Assembly: GCF_029854215.1 (NCBI RefSeq)
Contig: NZ_CP122961.1
Span: forward strand, 1,860,001 to 1,924,000
Source of the DNA: Halomonas alkaliantarctica
GTDB taxonomy: Bacteria; Pseudomonadota; Gammaproteobacteria; Pseudomonadales; Halomonadaceae
Direction: 5' to 3'
DNA length: 64,000 nucleotides
Made by a program: the position numbers and the translations under genes. The notes beneath the pieces are model-generated. The model was not told the DNA's origin and did no database searches. It worked only from the letters and a program-made list of their open reading frames with translations. Position 1 is the first letter of the stretch; each line of letters begins with the position of its first letter. Positions 48,894 through 57,227 of the stretch are shown piece after piece.

Positions 48894-49267
48894 TATCTGG
48901 CCTCTGATACATGAATCATACAGGCCGTGTTTATATCGCCTGTAGTGCACTCTCCCAGTGCGTTAGTGTTAGTAACCTAGCTGAAAGAAAAAATTCAGCT
49001 TTCAGATGAGAGTTGAGTCTCTAACCAGGCCACTTGTGGGTAATGTTGATGCAAAGCATCTGTTTGATGAGCTGTCGCTGACAGTGTCTTATCTGATAGA
49101 TGTGTTGGTTAACCTCGTATACTTAATGGTGATGCCTTTATGATGGCAATTGGGTAGCAAAGGCAAGTTTGCTCGTTGTTTTTACCCGTTTGTGCACAGT
49201 TTTTGCCAAATGAAGCTACATTGGCAGCTATATCGACCATTTCAAGCAAGGTGTAAATGAAACATCG
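48894..49267. other. AT-rich intergenic region, divergent promoters, no gene seen
   Basis: 374 bp between the divergent AraC-like gene and the 49268 gene. No convincing ORF. The right end holds an inverted repeat (49204-49226). It should carry promoters for both genes and is a plausible MvaT target because of its base composition. Confidence 0.5.
49204..49226. promoter_or_regulatory. Inverted repeat TGCCAA-N11-TTGGCA
   Basis: Perfect 6-bp half-sites separated by 11 bp, about 40 bp upstream of the 49268 start codon. Geometry suits a dimeric regulator; no protein assigned. Confidence 0.35.
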
Positions 49268-49609
49268 ATGAAATATCAAAAGGTTCAAAAGCCGGTAGAT
49301 GAGCGTGAGAAGCTGCGTAAGTTTCGTGAATTAGACGATGCCTTTGCGCAGGCATTACGCCAATTAGATGACCCAGAGAGCGATTTCGATATACCGACAG
49401 GCCCGCCGGTACGTTCGCTCGCGGCATTGGAACAAGACGATGTTGAAACCCAGCAGAAAGAACAGCAGCAAGAGCAGGAGCGCATATTCAAACAGCGCTT
49501 CGAGGCTTTGTTAATAGAGTATGGTGTGGATCATTACGATCTAGCAGAGTTGATCGACACATTAATTAGCTACGGACTATGGCAGCAGGATGTAGCCCCT
49601 AACAGCTAG
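49268..49609 (+). CDS. Small Gln/Glu-rich protein of unknown function
   Basis: 113 aa, hydrophilic. Basic start MKYQKVQKPVDEREKLRKF, a PTGPPVRSL proline segment near residue 44, a Q/E-rich helix (about 58-75) and a C-terminal helical part YGVDHYDLAELIDTLISYGLW. No membrane segment or recognised motif. No strong ribosome-binding site near the ATG. It faces the Tus-like gene with 28 bp between the ends and no terminator. Could be a small DNA- or protein-binding factor, but there is no evidence. Confidence 0.55.
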   Translation: MKYQKVQKPVDEREKLRKFRELDDAFAQALRQLDDPESDFDIPTGPPVRSLAALEQDDVETQQKEQQQEQERIFKQRFEALLIEYGVDHYDLAELIDTLISYGLWQQDVAPNS

Positions 49610-49637
49610 CACTCTCAAAGCATCGAAGGCGTCTTTA

Positions 49638-50525
49638 CTAACGATAGCGGTAAACACGCAAACTTGGCAGAAATACATCTTGCTCTAGCTTTTCGTCGCG
49701 CCGCCTTGCTCGTGTGCGAGTAGTGGGTGGGTGAAGCGCAGGCAGGTTAATGTGGGGTAGTCGCTGATTATTGTCAGGTACAAAAATAGGCATAGCGGCA
49801 TTTAGTGCCCGTCGTGTATGCCCATCTTCGAGTGGCTCAGTAAAAAAGAGATTTGCCCGCATAAGTGGGGCCTGGGTTTGTACTTGGGCAAGCACTTCGC
49901 CGCTTGGAATGCCGGCTAGCTTGCGTAGCTGAATACGAATATGCGGCGCATCGGTGTCTAGCTGCAAAAGCTTATGTTCAGCTTCTTGCACCGACAGGCG
50001 TTTAATAGAGCGACCGCTACTGTACCAAGCAAAACGAACGCGAGAGACGGGCGCTTGTGCGATAGGTAACTGCCGCCAGCTCTGTTTAAGATGCAAACGC
50101 GCTAGCCCAGTGCGACGCAACACCTCATCAACATGAGGATGGCGTCGTGGTAAGCGGCTTTTTGCGTCGCTAAGTGCATTTGGGAATGTTTGTTTAATAT
50201 GTTGCAGTAGTCCGCTAAAGTTGGCTTTGGCTTGATTAACAGCGCCTATCGCCGCTAGTAGTTCGTCATTAGCAGCTACTATAGCAATATAGTTACGTGT
50301 TTCACGGCCATCTTGATCTTGTTCATGCCACATATCGAACAGGGCTTTACGCAACCAATCGTTAGCAGGTGGCGATTGATGAAAGACCCATGAAGCCGGT
50401 AGCTGCTGTTCATATAATGAGACCGCGGCGTCAATGGTTTCAAGTAGATGGTCAAACTGCTGCTCCAATTGAAGCAGCACCTGATAGGCCGAAGGCGATA
50501 AGGGATTTGCGTTTGTCTCGGCCAT
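49638..50525 (-). CDS. Tus-like DNA replication terminus site-binding protein
   Basis: 295 aa. Aligned by eye with E. coli Tus it shares an ordered series of blocks: LLAAIGAVNQAKANFSGLLQ (Tus: ALVSHIQHINKLKTTFEHI), VRFAWYSSGRSIKRLSVQEA (Tus: LRFGWANKHIIKNLHRDEV), an AMPIFVPDNNQRLPHI block and the C-terminal VFLPSLRVYRYR (Tus: LIIPRLHLYVAD). Tus bound at Ter sites stops replication forks. The lock-domain His of E. coli Tus does not seem to be conserved in my alignment, which is uncertain there. Highly basic C-terminal stretch (RTRARRRDEK). It is last in the pilBCD-coaE-yacG gene series. No Ter site was identified. Confidence 0.65.
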   Translation of the reverse strand: MAETNANPLSPSAYQVLLQLEQQFDHLLETIDAAVSLYEQQLPASWVFHQSPPANDWLRKALFDMWHEQDQDGRETRNYIAIVAANDELLAAIGAVNQAKANFSGLLQHIKQTFPNALSDAKSRLPRRHPHVDEVLRRTGLARLHLKQSWRQLPIAQAPVSRVRFAWYSSGRSIKRLSVQEAEHKLLQLDTDAPHIRIQLRKLAGIPSGEVLAQVQTQAPLMRANLFFTEPLEDGHTRRALNAAMPIFVPDNNQRLPHINLPALHPPTTRTRARRRDEKLEQDVFLPSLRVYRYR

Positions 50526-50564
50526 AGTCAGTGTCAGGGCTCGTTAAGTCAGTGATAAGACTTG

Positions 50565-50798
50565 TTAGGAGAGTGGCGCATCCTTGTCGGCTTGCGCTAA
50601 GAGCGTATCTATATCGGCCTCATCCATGGCGGACTCGCCCGATATGCGGTGCGATTCATCGGCCCAGGCACCTAAATCTAGCAGTTGGCAGCGCTTACTG
50701 CAGAAAGGGCGGTAAGTGCTTTCTGGCAGCCAGGGCACACGCTTGGCGCACTGCGGGCAATTAACTTCTAGCGGGGAATCGTTGGCAGGGCGAGCCAT
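50565..50798 (-). CDS. yacG: DNA gyrase inhibitor YacG
   Basis: Small zinc protein that binds GyrB in E. coli. 77 aa from ATG 50798 (GGAG upstream). Zinc ligands CPQC and FCSKRC with the family context [19 protein letters not shown]. The C-terminal tail is acidic. Directly after coaE, the usual pilD-coaE-yacG order. Confidence 0.93.
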   Translation of the reverse strand: MARPANDSPLEVNCPQCAKRVPWLPESTYRPFCSKRCQLLDLGAWADESHRISGESAMDEADIDTLLAQADKDAPLS

Positions 50799-50832
50799 AA
50801 AAAACTCCAATTGCGTTAACAAATACGATATC

Positions 50833-51435
50833 TCAGTAGTTGAGCTGCTGGCGGTAGCTTTTATCCAGCTGTGCCACTTGTTCCATCATGCTGGCGTGGT
50901 CACCGCTGTTATCTATCACGTCATCTGCCTTCGCTAACCGTTGTTCGCGGGTAAGTTGGGCGGCGAGAATAGCATGCACCTGGCTTTCACTCACCCCATC
51001 ACGCTGTTGGGTTCTCGATAATTGTAGCCCTTGGGGTACATCGACAACCACTGCGCGGTTAACTAGCGCACTTTGTCCAGACTCAAAGAGTAACGGTGAT
51101 ACCAGCAGCACATAGGGCGCGCCCTGGGCTTTGAGCTGCTCTAAATGCTCCAGTAGTCTCTCCCTTATTCTGGGATGTGTGACGGATTCTAGCCACTGTC
51201 GCTGTTCTGGATTTTTAAAAATAATCTCGCGTAGGGCGGCGCGATTAAGCGTGCCATCCTCATGTATGACCTGATCACCGAAACGGTTTTTAATGGCTAG
51301 CAGTGCCGGTTCACCCGGTAAAACAACTTCCCTGGCGACATCGTCGGCATCAACCCAGGCAGCGCCGAGTGTTTCAAAGGCGCGTGCAACGGTCGATTTA
51401 CCCGACCCAATGCCACCGGTTAATCCGATAATCAT
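50833..51435 (-). CDS. coaE: Dephospho-CoA kinase
   Basis: Last step of coenzyme A synthesis. P-loop [21 protein letters not shown], then [15 protein letters not shown] and [12 protein letters not shown]. 200 aa, matching the family. 53 bp after pilD and 34 bp before yacG. Confidence 0.96.
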   Translation of the reverse strand: MIIGLTGGIGSGKSTVARAFETLGAAWVDADDVAREVVLPGEPALLAIKNRFGDQVIHEDGTLNRAALREIIFKNPEQRQWLESVTHPRIRERLLEHLEQLKAQGAPYVLLVSPLLFESGQSALVNRAVVVDVPQGLQLSRTQQRDGVSESQVHAILAAQLTREQRLAKADDVIDNSGDHASMMEQVAQLDKSYRQQLNY

Positions 51436-51488
51436 TTGCTACCTCAAATAGCTGAATTTTATATAGCTGAACGTTACATAACGTTGGT

Positions 51489-52334
51489 TCACATAATCAT
51501 GCTGAGATACAGCGCCATTATTTCATCACCGACTAACAGCGCTACCCAACCAGCAAGGGCGAGAAAAGGACCAAAGGGCAGTGGAGCACCGCGTAGACGG
51601 GGTGAGCAGGCCTGGAGCATCAGCCCAACAATGGCCCCGAGCCCTGCGGAAAGTATCAAAATCAGCGGTAAGAAACTCCAACCCAGCCAAGCGCCCAGCG
51701 CCGCTAACAGCTTAAAGTCGCCATAGCCCATTCCTTCTTTGCCAGTGACCAGTTTGAATAGCCAATAAAAACTCCACAGGGAAAGATAGCCTACCATTAC
51801 GCCGATAACCGCACTCGGCAGCATAAGCGGCTGAAATAGGAGCTGAAACAGCAACCCTAACCAAAGCAAAGGTAGGGTGATGACGTCGGGCAATAGCTGG
51901 GTGCGAAAGTCGATCACGGCAAGCACTAACAGCATTAGACATGCGCCATAAATGAAGCCTGCTTCAACAGTAAGCCCTTGCAGAGCCAACACGGCAACGG
52001 CCAGCAAGCCGCCGGATATTTCTACTAGTGGGTATTGAATGCTAATAGATGTTTGGCACGTAGCGCAGCGCCCGCGTCGCTTCACCCAGCCAATCACTGG
52101 CAAGTTGTCGTGCCAGGCAATAGGCGCTTCACAGCGTGGGCACATGGAGCCAGGCGTGGCCAAATTAAAGCGCGGTGAGTGTTCAGCGCTTAGCTCGAGT
52201 GCTTCGCGGGCTTCGTTACGCCAGCCACGCATCAGCATCACCGGTAGTCGCGTAATCACCACATTTAGAAAGCTACCTAGACATAGCCCAATCAATAAAA
52301 CGATTAACCACAGAATGATCGGAGGGTGATGCAT
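51489..52334 (-). CDS. pilD: Type IV prepilin leader peptidase/N-methyltransferase
   Basis: Inner-membrane aspartyl protease that cleaves and methylates type IV prepilins. 281 aa with about seven helices. Cytoplasmic zinc-type tetra-Cys CPRC...CATC around PIAWHDNLPVIGWVKRRGR; catalytic aspartates in VIDFRTQLLPD and GYGDFKLLAALGAWLGW. The pilins it would process are encoded 3.3 kb away on the other strand. Confidence 0.95.
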   Translation of the reverse strand: MHHPPIILWLIVLLIGLCLGSFLNVVITRLPVMLMRGWRNEAREALELSAEHSPRFNLATPGSMCPRCEAPIAWHDNLPVIGWVKRRGRCATCQTSISIQYPLVEISGGLLAVAVLALQGLTVEAGFIYGACLMLLVLAVIDFRTQLLPDVITLPLLWLGLLFQLLFQPLMLPSAVIGVMVGYLSLWSFYWLFKLVTGKEGMGYGDFKLLAALGAWLGWSFLPLILILSAGLGAIVGLMLQACSPRLRGAPLPFGPFLALAGWVALLVGDEIMALYLSMIM

Positions 52335-52382
52335 GACGCTCCTTGGGTTTGTTTAAATTAGTGTTCTTGAATAGTTTGAATC

Positions 52383-53615
52383 TTAGAGAGCAGAGCCTAA
52401 ATCAAAAATTGGCAGATACATTGAGACCACCACCCCCCCAACTAGCACACCCAGTACCACAATAATAACCGGCTCCATCAGCGACGTGAGGGCATCGACT
52501 TTATTATCGACTTCTTCTTCGTAGTAATCAGCAACGCGATTCAGCATGGCATCAAGCGACCCCGCCTCCTCGCCGATACTGACCATCTGGATCGCCAGGG
52601 GAGGAAAACGGTTGGTCATGCGCATGGCGAAGTGCAGCTGTTGCCCGGTAGATACATCTTGGCGTGTTTGCACCACCGCACGCTCGTACACTTTATTGCC
52701 TGTAGCGCCAGCGGCGGTGTCTAAGCCTTCAACGAGCGGGACGCCGGAGGCGAAGGTGGTTGCTAAGGTGCGCGAAAAACGAGCAATAGCAGATTTGTGC
52801 ATAATATCGCCAATGACCGGTAAGCGAAGCAGTAGAGCGTGCATACGGTAGGCGACTTTAGGCGAGCGCTGAATGCTTATTTTAAGCAGGAGTACCGCGG
52901 TAATCACTGCGCCGAGCGCCACTAGCCAGTAACGCTGGGCAAGCTCGGATAAATTCACCGTCATTTGGGTTAGTGCAGGAAGTTCAGCGCCAAAGCTTTG
53001 AAACATGCTTTCAAATTCAGGCACTACTTTAATCAACAGCAGCATGGTCACTGCAATGCCTATCGTCATAACGGCGGTGGGGTACCAAAGCGCTTTCTTA
53101 ACTCGCGACTTTAGCGATTCCACTTTCTCTTTATAAGTCGCAATACGATCAAGCATTTGATCCAGCGCACCTGACTGCTCGCCAGCGTTAACCAGGTTAA
53201 CAAACAGCCGATCAAACTGTTTGGGGTGACGGCTCAATGCATCAGAGAAGCTGGAGCCCGATGATACATCACTCATCAGATGTTGAATCAAGGCAACCAT
53301 GGCAGGTTTTTTGAGGCTCTCTGCCACCACCTGAAGTGCTTGTAGCAAGGGAATGCCAGCGCGAATCATGGTGGCCATTTGGCGCGCAAAGACCATGATG
53401 TCGTTGGGATTAATACGGCCGTTGCCGCCAAGGTTGCCCTTTTTACTAATTCGGCCGATAACGATATTTTGCTTGGTCAGCTCAGCGGCTACTTCGGCTT
53501 TACTGCGGCCAATCATCTCTCCGCTTAGCGTTCTATCCTGGGGGCCTTTACCGATCCATTTCCAGCGCGCTAGCTTGATGGCGGGCGTTTGGCGTCGACG
53601 TGCCGTTTTAGCCAT
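52383..53615 (-). CDS. pilC: Type IV pilus inner-membrane platform protein PilC
   Basis: 410 aa, GspF/PilC family, with two GspF repeats: FARQMATMIRAGIPLLQALQVV and FSRTLATTFASGVPLVEGLDTA, each followed by a helix pair, and a C-terminal TSLMEPVIIVVLGVLVGGVVVSMYLPIF. It couples the PilB motor to pilus growth. 3 bp after pilB. Confidence 0.96.
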   Translation of the reverse strand: MAKTARRRQTPAIKLARWKWIGKGPQDRTLSGEMIGRSKAEVAAELTKQNIVIGRISKKGNLGGNGRINPNDIMVFARQMATMIRAGIPLLQALQVVAESLKKPAMVALIQHLMSDVSSGSSFSDALSRHPKQFDRLFVNLVNAGEQSGALDQMLDRIATYKEKVESLKSRVKKALWYPTAVMTIGIAVTMLLLIKVVPEFESMFQSFGAELPALTQMTVNLSELAQRYWLVALGAVITAVLLLKISIQRSPKVAYRMHALLLRLPVIGDIMHKSAIARFSRTLATTFASGVPLVEGLDTAAGATGNKVYERAVVQTRQDVSTGQQLHFAMRMTNRFPPLAIQMVSIGEEAGSLDAMLNRVADYYEEEVDNKVDALTSLMEPVIIVVLGVLVGGVVVSMYLPIFDLGSAL

Positions 53616-53618
53616 GCC

Positions 53619-55379
53619 TTACTCCTTGCTCACACGGTTAATCTCTTCCAGGCTGGTAATGCCCTGCATGACTTTCAGTAATCCACTGCGGTGAAGGGTT
53701 GGATAGCCCTCCTTGCACACCTGTTGATCAATATCTAAGGAGTTGGCGTCACGCATAATCAGTTGACGCATCGCTTCGGTAATCGGCACTACCTCATAAA
53801 TGCCGATTCGGCCTTTATAGCCGTGAGTGCAGTGCTTGCAACCCACCGGTTTATAGATAGTTGCCTGATGGATTTCTTCGCTGCTAAAGCCTTCTTTGCG
53901 CAGCGCCTCATGGGGAATATCAATGGGCTCTTTGCAGTGTGTGCATAGTTTGCGAGCCAGGCGCTGAGCAATAATCAAACTAACGGCGCTGGCGATGTTA
54001 AACGAAGAGACACCCATATTAGCCAGACGAGTCAGTGTTTCAGCCGCCGAGTTGGTATGCACCGTGGAGAGTACCAAGTGACCTGTCTGGGCGGCTTTAA
54101 CGGCAATTTCGGCGGTTTCCAGATCGCGAATCTCCCCTACCATAACGACGTCTGGGTCTTGGCGTAGAAACGCTCTCAGCGCACTGGCAAAATCGAGGCC
54201 GATCTTAGGTAATACGTTCACCTGATTGATACCCGCGACTTTGATTTCAACCGGGTCTTCGGCTGTACAGATATTACGTTCCACTTTATTAAGAATATTA
54301 ATGCCGGTATACAGCGAAACGGTTTTACCACTACCGGTAGGGCCGGTGACCAGAATCATGCCTTGGGGTTGTTTTAATGCGTGCTCATAATGGCCCCGTT
54401 GGTCGTCGGTAAAGCCCAGTTGCTCAATACCTAGCTGCACTGCGGTAGGGTCTAATATCCGCAACACCAACTTTTCGCCATAGACGGTAGGCAGTGAGTT
54501 AACCCGGAAGTCGAGGGAGCGTGTGCGGGAAAGCTTGAGCTTGATCGAGCCATCTTGGGGTAAGCGACGTTCCGAGATATCAAGGCGCGCCATGATTTTC
54601 AGTCGGGCCGCGATACGGTTACGCATAGCAAAGGGTGGTCGTGCCACTTCGATTAGCATTCCATCAACCCGAAAGCGTACCCGATACAGCGTTTCGTAAG
54701 GCTCAAAATGGATATCGGACGCGCCACGACGGATCGCATCTAGCAGAATCTTGTTCACAAATTTAACGATGGGAGCGTCTTCGCTATTTTGGGAAGACTC
54801 TTCCAGCGGTACTTCATTGCCGTCGTTATTCTGCACAATGCTCAGCGAGCTGACCGCATCATCAATATCGTCCAGCTCATCCAGCATGCCGCGCTCGTTT
54901 TGCGCAAGGTAGCTATTGAGGGCGACCGTTATTTGATCAACGGGCGCGAGGATACCTTCAACACTAAGGCCGGTCGCAAACTGCAATTCATCCAGTTGCG
55001 TCAAAGTGGCGGGATAAGGCACCGCAACCGTCAGGCGATGGCCGTGGCGCGCTAATGGCAAAACGTTAAGGCTCTGCAAAACTTTAACAGGATAGTCAGC
55101 CGCAGGAGGTAGCGCGGTAAGCCGCACCGCCTCCAAATCTATGACCGGTAGCCCATACTCCCACCCGGCCGCCAGTGTGGCTTCATTAGGGTCAACCAGG
55201 CCGCTCTCGATAACATGCTGAAGTAACGATATTTCCAAGTCTGATGCGGTCGTTTCCGCAGTGGCGGCCTGGGCATCGTTCAGCAAGCCGTGCTTAACCA
55301 AACGCTGGGCAATGCCGCGCAGGCCGCCGCGGGCGGCGGCGTGACTTAAAGTCGACTCAAAGGGGGGCTGGCTCATCAA
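53619..55379 (-). CDS. pilB: Type IV pilus assembly ATPase PilB
   Basis: Hexameric extension motor. 586 aa. N-terminal domain, then Walker A GPTGSGKTVSLY, Asp box, Walker B VVMVGEIRDLETAEIAVKAAQTGH with the following His box STVHTNSA, and a zinc tetra-Cys (CTHC ... CKHC). Starts with two consecutive Mets; either may be used. Divergent from the pilin genes across a 237-bp promoter region. Confidence 0.96.
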   Translation of the reverse strand: MMSQPPFESTLSHAAARGGLRGIAQRLVKHGLLNDAQAATAETTASDLEISLLQHVIESGLVDPNEATLAAGWEYGLPVIDLEAVRLTALPPAADYPVKVLQSLNVLPLARHGHRLTVAVPYPATLTQLDELQFATGLSVEGILAPVDQITVALNSYLAQNERGMLDELDDIDDAVSSLSIVQNNDGNEVPLEESSQNSEDAPIVKFVNKILLDAIRRGASDIHFEPYETLYRVRFRVDGMLIEVARPPFAMRNRIAARLKIMARLDISERRLPQDGSIKLKLSRTRSLDFRVNSLPTVYGEKLVLRILDPTAVQLGIEQLGFTDDQRGHYEHALKQPQGMILVTGPTGSGKTVSLYTGINILNKVERNICTAEDPVEIKVAGINQVNVLPKIGLDFASALRAFLRQDPDVVMVGEIRDLETAEIAVKAAQTGHLVLSTVHTNSAAETLTRLANMGVSSFNIASAVSLIIAQRLARKLCTHCKEPIDIPHEALRKEGFSSEEIHQATIYKPVGCKHCTHGYKGRIGIYEVVPITEAMRQLIMRDANSLDIDQQVCKEGYPTLHRSGLLKVMQGITSLEEINRVSKE

Positions 55380-55616
55380 AACAACCTGTTTTACATCGAA
55401 GTAGGCGTGTTACTTGTACCATAAATTAGCGTTTACAGGCATTAAAAGGCTGGTCAGGCAGGTCGCTAAAGAAGCATTCATATGAGCTGATAGCGTTAAT
55501 AGCAGTTGTTGTAAAAAAAGATCACGTAAGCTAGTGTAATTGTAGTTATCGCTAATTCTTTTTAAGGATTCACGATCCTTACAAAGGCTTGCCCTTCCCC
55601 CACAGGAGATGCCTTC

Positions 55617-56096
55617 ATGCAGAATGCTGCACAACCTATTTCTCGTATCACGAAGCAAGGCGGTTTTACGCTGATTGAGCTGATGATCGTCGTCGCGATT
55701 ATTGGTGTATTGGCTTCCCTTGCCGTGCCTCAGTACCAAAATTACACCGCACGTGCCCAGGCGAGTGAGGGATTGTCGGTGACTGGTGGAATGCGAGCAG
55801 ACCTTGCAGAGCGCTATTCACTTGATGGTGAGTTTCCTGCGGCCTTAGACAGCTTAGAAGGGACTGCCGATGATCCAGCTGGTAGATATGTGCAAAAGGC
55901 TACATACTCCAAAAATTCGGACGGTGATGCCATTATTACTGTCACCTTTTTAAGCGATACATCTATTGCCAATGCAATCGTTGATGAAGATGGTGGTGAA
56001 GGCAACTTAATGACCATTATAAGTGAAGAACCTGCGAAAGGTTGGACTTGTGGTGGTTTGCCATCGCGTCTGCTGCCCGCAGGTTGCAAAGATTAA
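55617..56096 (+). CDS. pilA: Type IV pilin, copy 1
   Basis: 159-aa prepilin. 16-residue leader ending KQGG, then the mature [32 protein letters not shown] with Glu5 for assembly. Two C-terminal cysteines (WTCGG and AGCKD) frame the D-region. Divergent from pilB; the Ala/Gly-Phe cleavage site suits PilD. A T-rich leader with CAGGAG before the ATG. Copy 1 differs from copy 2 in the globular domain, so both may be pilus subunits. Confidence 0.92.
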   Translation: MQNAAQPISRITKQGGFTLIELMIVVAIIGVLASLAVPQYQNYTARAQASEGLSVTGGMRADLAERYSLDGEFPAALDSLEGTADDPAGRYVQKATYSKNSDGDAIITVTFLSDTSIANAIVDEDGGEGNLMTIISEEPAKGWTCGGLPSRLLPAGCKD

Positions 56097-56106
56097 ATCC
56101 TAACGA

Positions 56107-56140
56107 CTAGAGGGCGTTTACTTTTAAAAGCGTTCTCTAG
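56107..56140 (+). terminator. Intergenic hairpin between the two pilin genes
   Basis: CTAGAGGGCGTTT (56107-56119) pairs with AAGCGTTCTCTAG (56128-56140) using three G-U pairs. A weak T-run (CCTTTGTC) follows. It may act as a partial terminator or mRNA 3'-end stabiliser, favouring the first pilin. Confidence 0.5.
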
Positions 56141-56169
56141 CCTTTGTCACCTATCTTAGGGCTGGTTAG

Positions 56170-56625
56170 ATGGAAAAAAACCAAAGAGGCTTCACGCTTA
56201 TTGAACTTATGATTGTTGTGGCGATTATTGGTGTGTTGGCTTCCATAGCAGTGCCGCAATATCAAAATTATACTGCTCGAGCCCAGGTGTCCGAAGCACT
56301 AAACGTGTTGAGTGGTGTTAAAAGTGAGTTAAGCGAGCGCTATGCTCTTGAGGGAAGCTTTGGGTCGGGCAACCTGTTGAATCAATCAGAGCTTGTTAGC
56401 CAAACACAATATGTTGATTCGATAGATTACTATACCACTGATGGTGGTGATGGCGTTGATATTGGTATTCGCATGAAAAACGAAGCCCCTGTTTCTCAAG
56501 CGGTTCGTAACAACCGCTTTCGTATCGAAGTGAGGGCCAGTGAAGGCTCGATTACGTGGAGGTGTATGCCCGCTCAGCAGCAGCCCATAGACCCAAAATA
56601 CCTGCCTGGCAGTTGCCGTTCGTAA
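56170..56625 (+). CDS. Type IV pilin, copy 2
   Basis: 151-aa prepilin with a short 7-residue leader MEKNQRG before [32 protein letters not shown]; the N-helix is almost identical to copy 1, while the rest is diverged. C-terminal disulfide region from WRCMPAQQ to YLPGSCRS, the classic type IVa pattern. No strong ribosome-binding site; possibly read from copy 1 transcripts through the intergenic hairpin. Confidence 0.9.
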   Translation: MEKNQRGFTLIELMIVVAIIGVLASIAVPQYQNYTARAQVSEALNVLSGVKSELSERYALEGSFGSGNLLNQSELVSQTQYVDSIDYYTTDGGDGVDIGIRMKNEAPVSQAVRNNRFRIEVRASEGSITWRCMPAQQQPIDPKYLPGSCRS

Positions 56626-56670
56626 ACTCCCTCTTCCTTCCTCAATCCCTACGCATTTGTACTTTACACT

Positions 56671-56700
56671 GTGAGCTCTTACCTTAAGCGAGGAGCTTAC
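56671..56700 (+). promoter_or_regulatory. Hairpin sequestering the ribosome-binding site of the next gene
   Basis: GTGAGCTC (56671-56678) can pair with GAGCTTAC (56693-56700), one G-U pair, covering the AGGAG (56691-56695) just before the GTG start at 56702. Could limit translation. Confidence 0.35.
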
Positions 56701-56701
56701 A

Positions 56702-57136
56702 GTGAATCCCATCAAACTGATTGCCATGAGTGCGCTAGGCGCGCTGCTATTCAATAGCGCTGCATTTGCCCAGCCTGATCATGCCCCGGCACACGGTGCC
56801 CGTGATAAGGGCCAGCACCAGCAGCATGAATCTAACCGCTCTAGCCAATCCCGTTATGGGCGGGTTGATCTGCCCCGTATCAATGAACGTGAGCTGCGTC
56901 AGCTATTGCGCCAACACGACGCGCCGCGAGCCGAGTCGTTACCCCCGGGTATTCAGCGTAACCTTGAACGTGGCAAGCCGTTGCCGCCAGGTATTGCCAA
57001 GCGTTTTGACGGCCAGCTGGCTTCTCAGTTACCGAACTACCCAGGCTATGAGTGGGAGCGTGTCGGCGCCGATGTGGTGTTAATTGAAGCCGCCACGCGT
57101 ATTGTGGTGGATGTGCTGGTAGACGTATTACGCTAA
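56702..57136 (+). CDS. Secreted CigR/RcnB-like protein
   Basis: 144 aa from a GTG start with AGGAG at 6-nt spacing. Signal peptide of about 23 residues (LGALLFNSAAFA), a His/Gln/Ser-rich region, then two LPPGI motifs (SLPPGIQRNLERGKPLPPGIAKR) and a C-terminal YEWERVGADVVLIEAATRIVVDVL, which resembles the anti-virulence regulator CigR and RcnB-like periplasmic families. Periplasmic location predicted; role unknown outside Salmonella. Confidence 0.7.
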   Translation: MNPIKLIAMSALGALLFNSAAFAQPDHAPAHGARDKGQHQQHESNRSSQSRYGRVDLPRINERELRQLLRQHDAPRAESLPPGIQRNLERGKPLPPGIAKRFDGQLASQLPNYPGYEWERVGADVVLIEAATRIVVDVLVDVLR

Positions 57137-57227
57137 CCCAGCCACCGCAAGGTTTGACTCGAAAATTATATCTCGGCGGCTTATGGTGAGAGACTCAAAG
57201 CATCATCGCGTTCTAAAGGGAGATTCA

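Noticed and set aside
55495..55522. GTTGTAAAAAAAG near 55508, resembling the core of an E. coli Ter site
   Set aside because: Only the GTTGTAA core and part of the A-rich flank match; the outer part does not, and it lies in the AT-rich pil promoter region where such a match is likely by chance.
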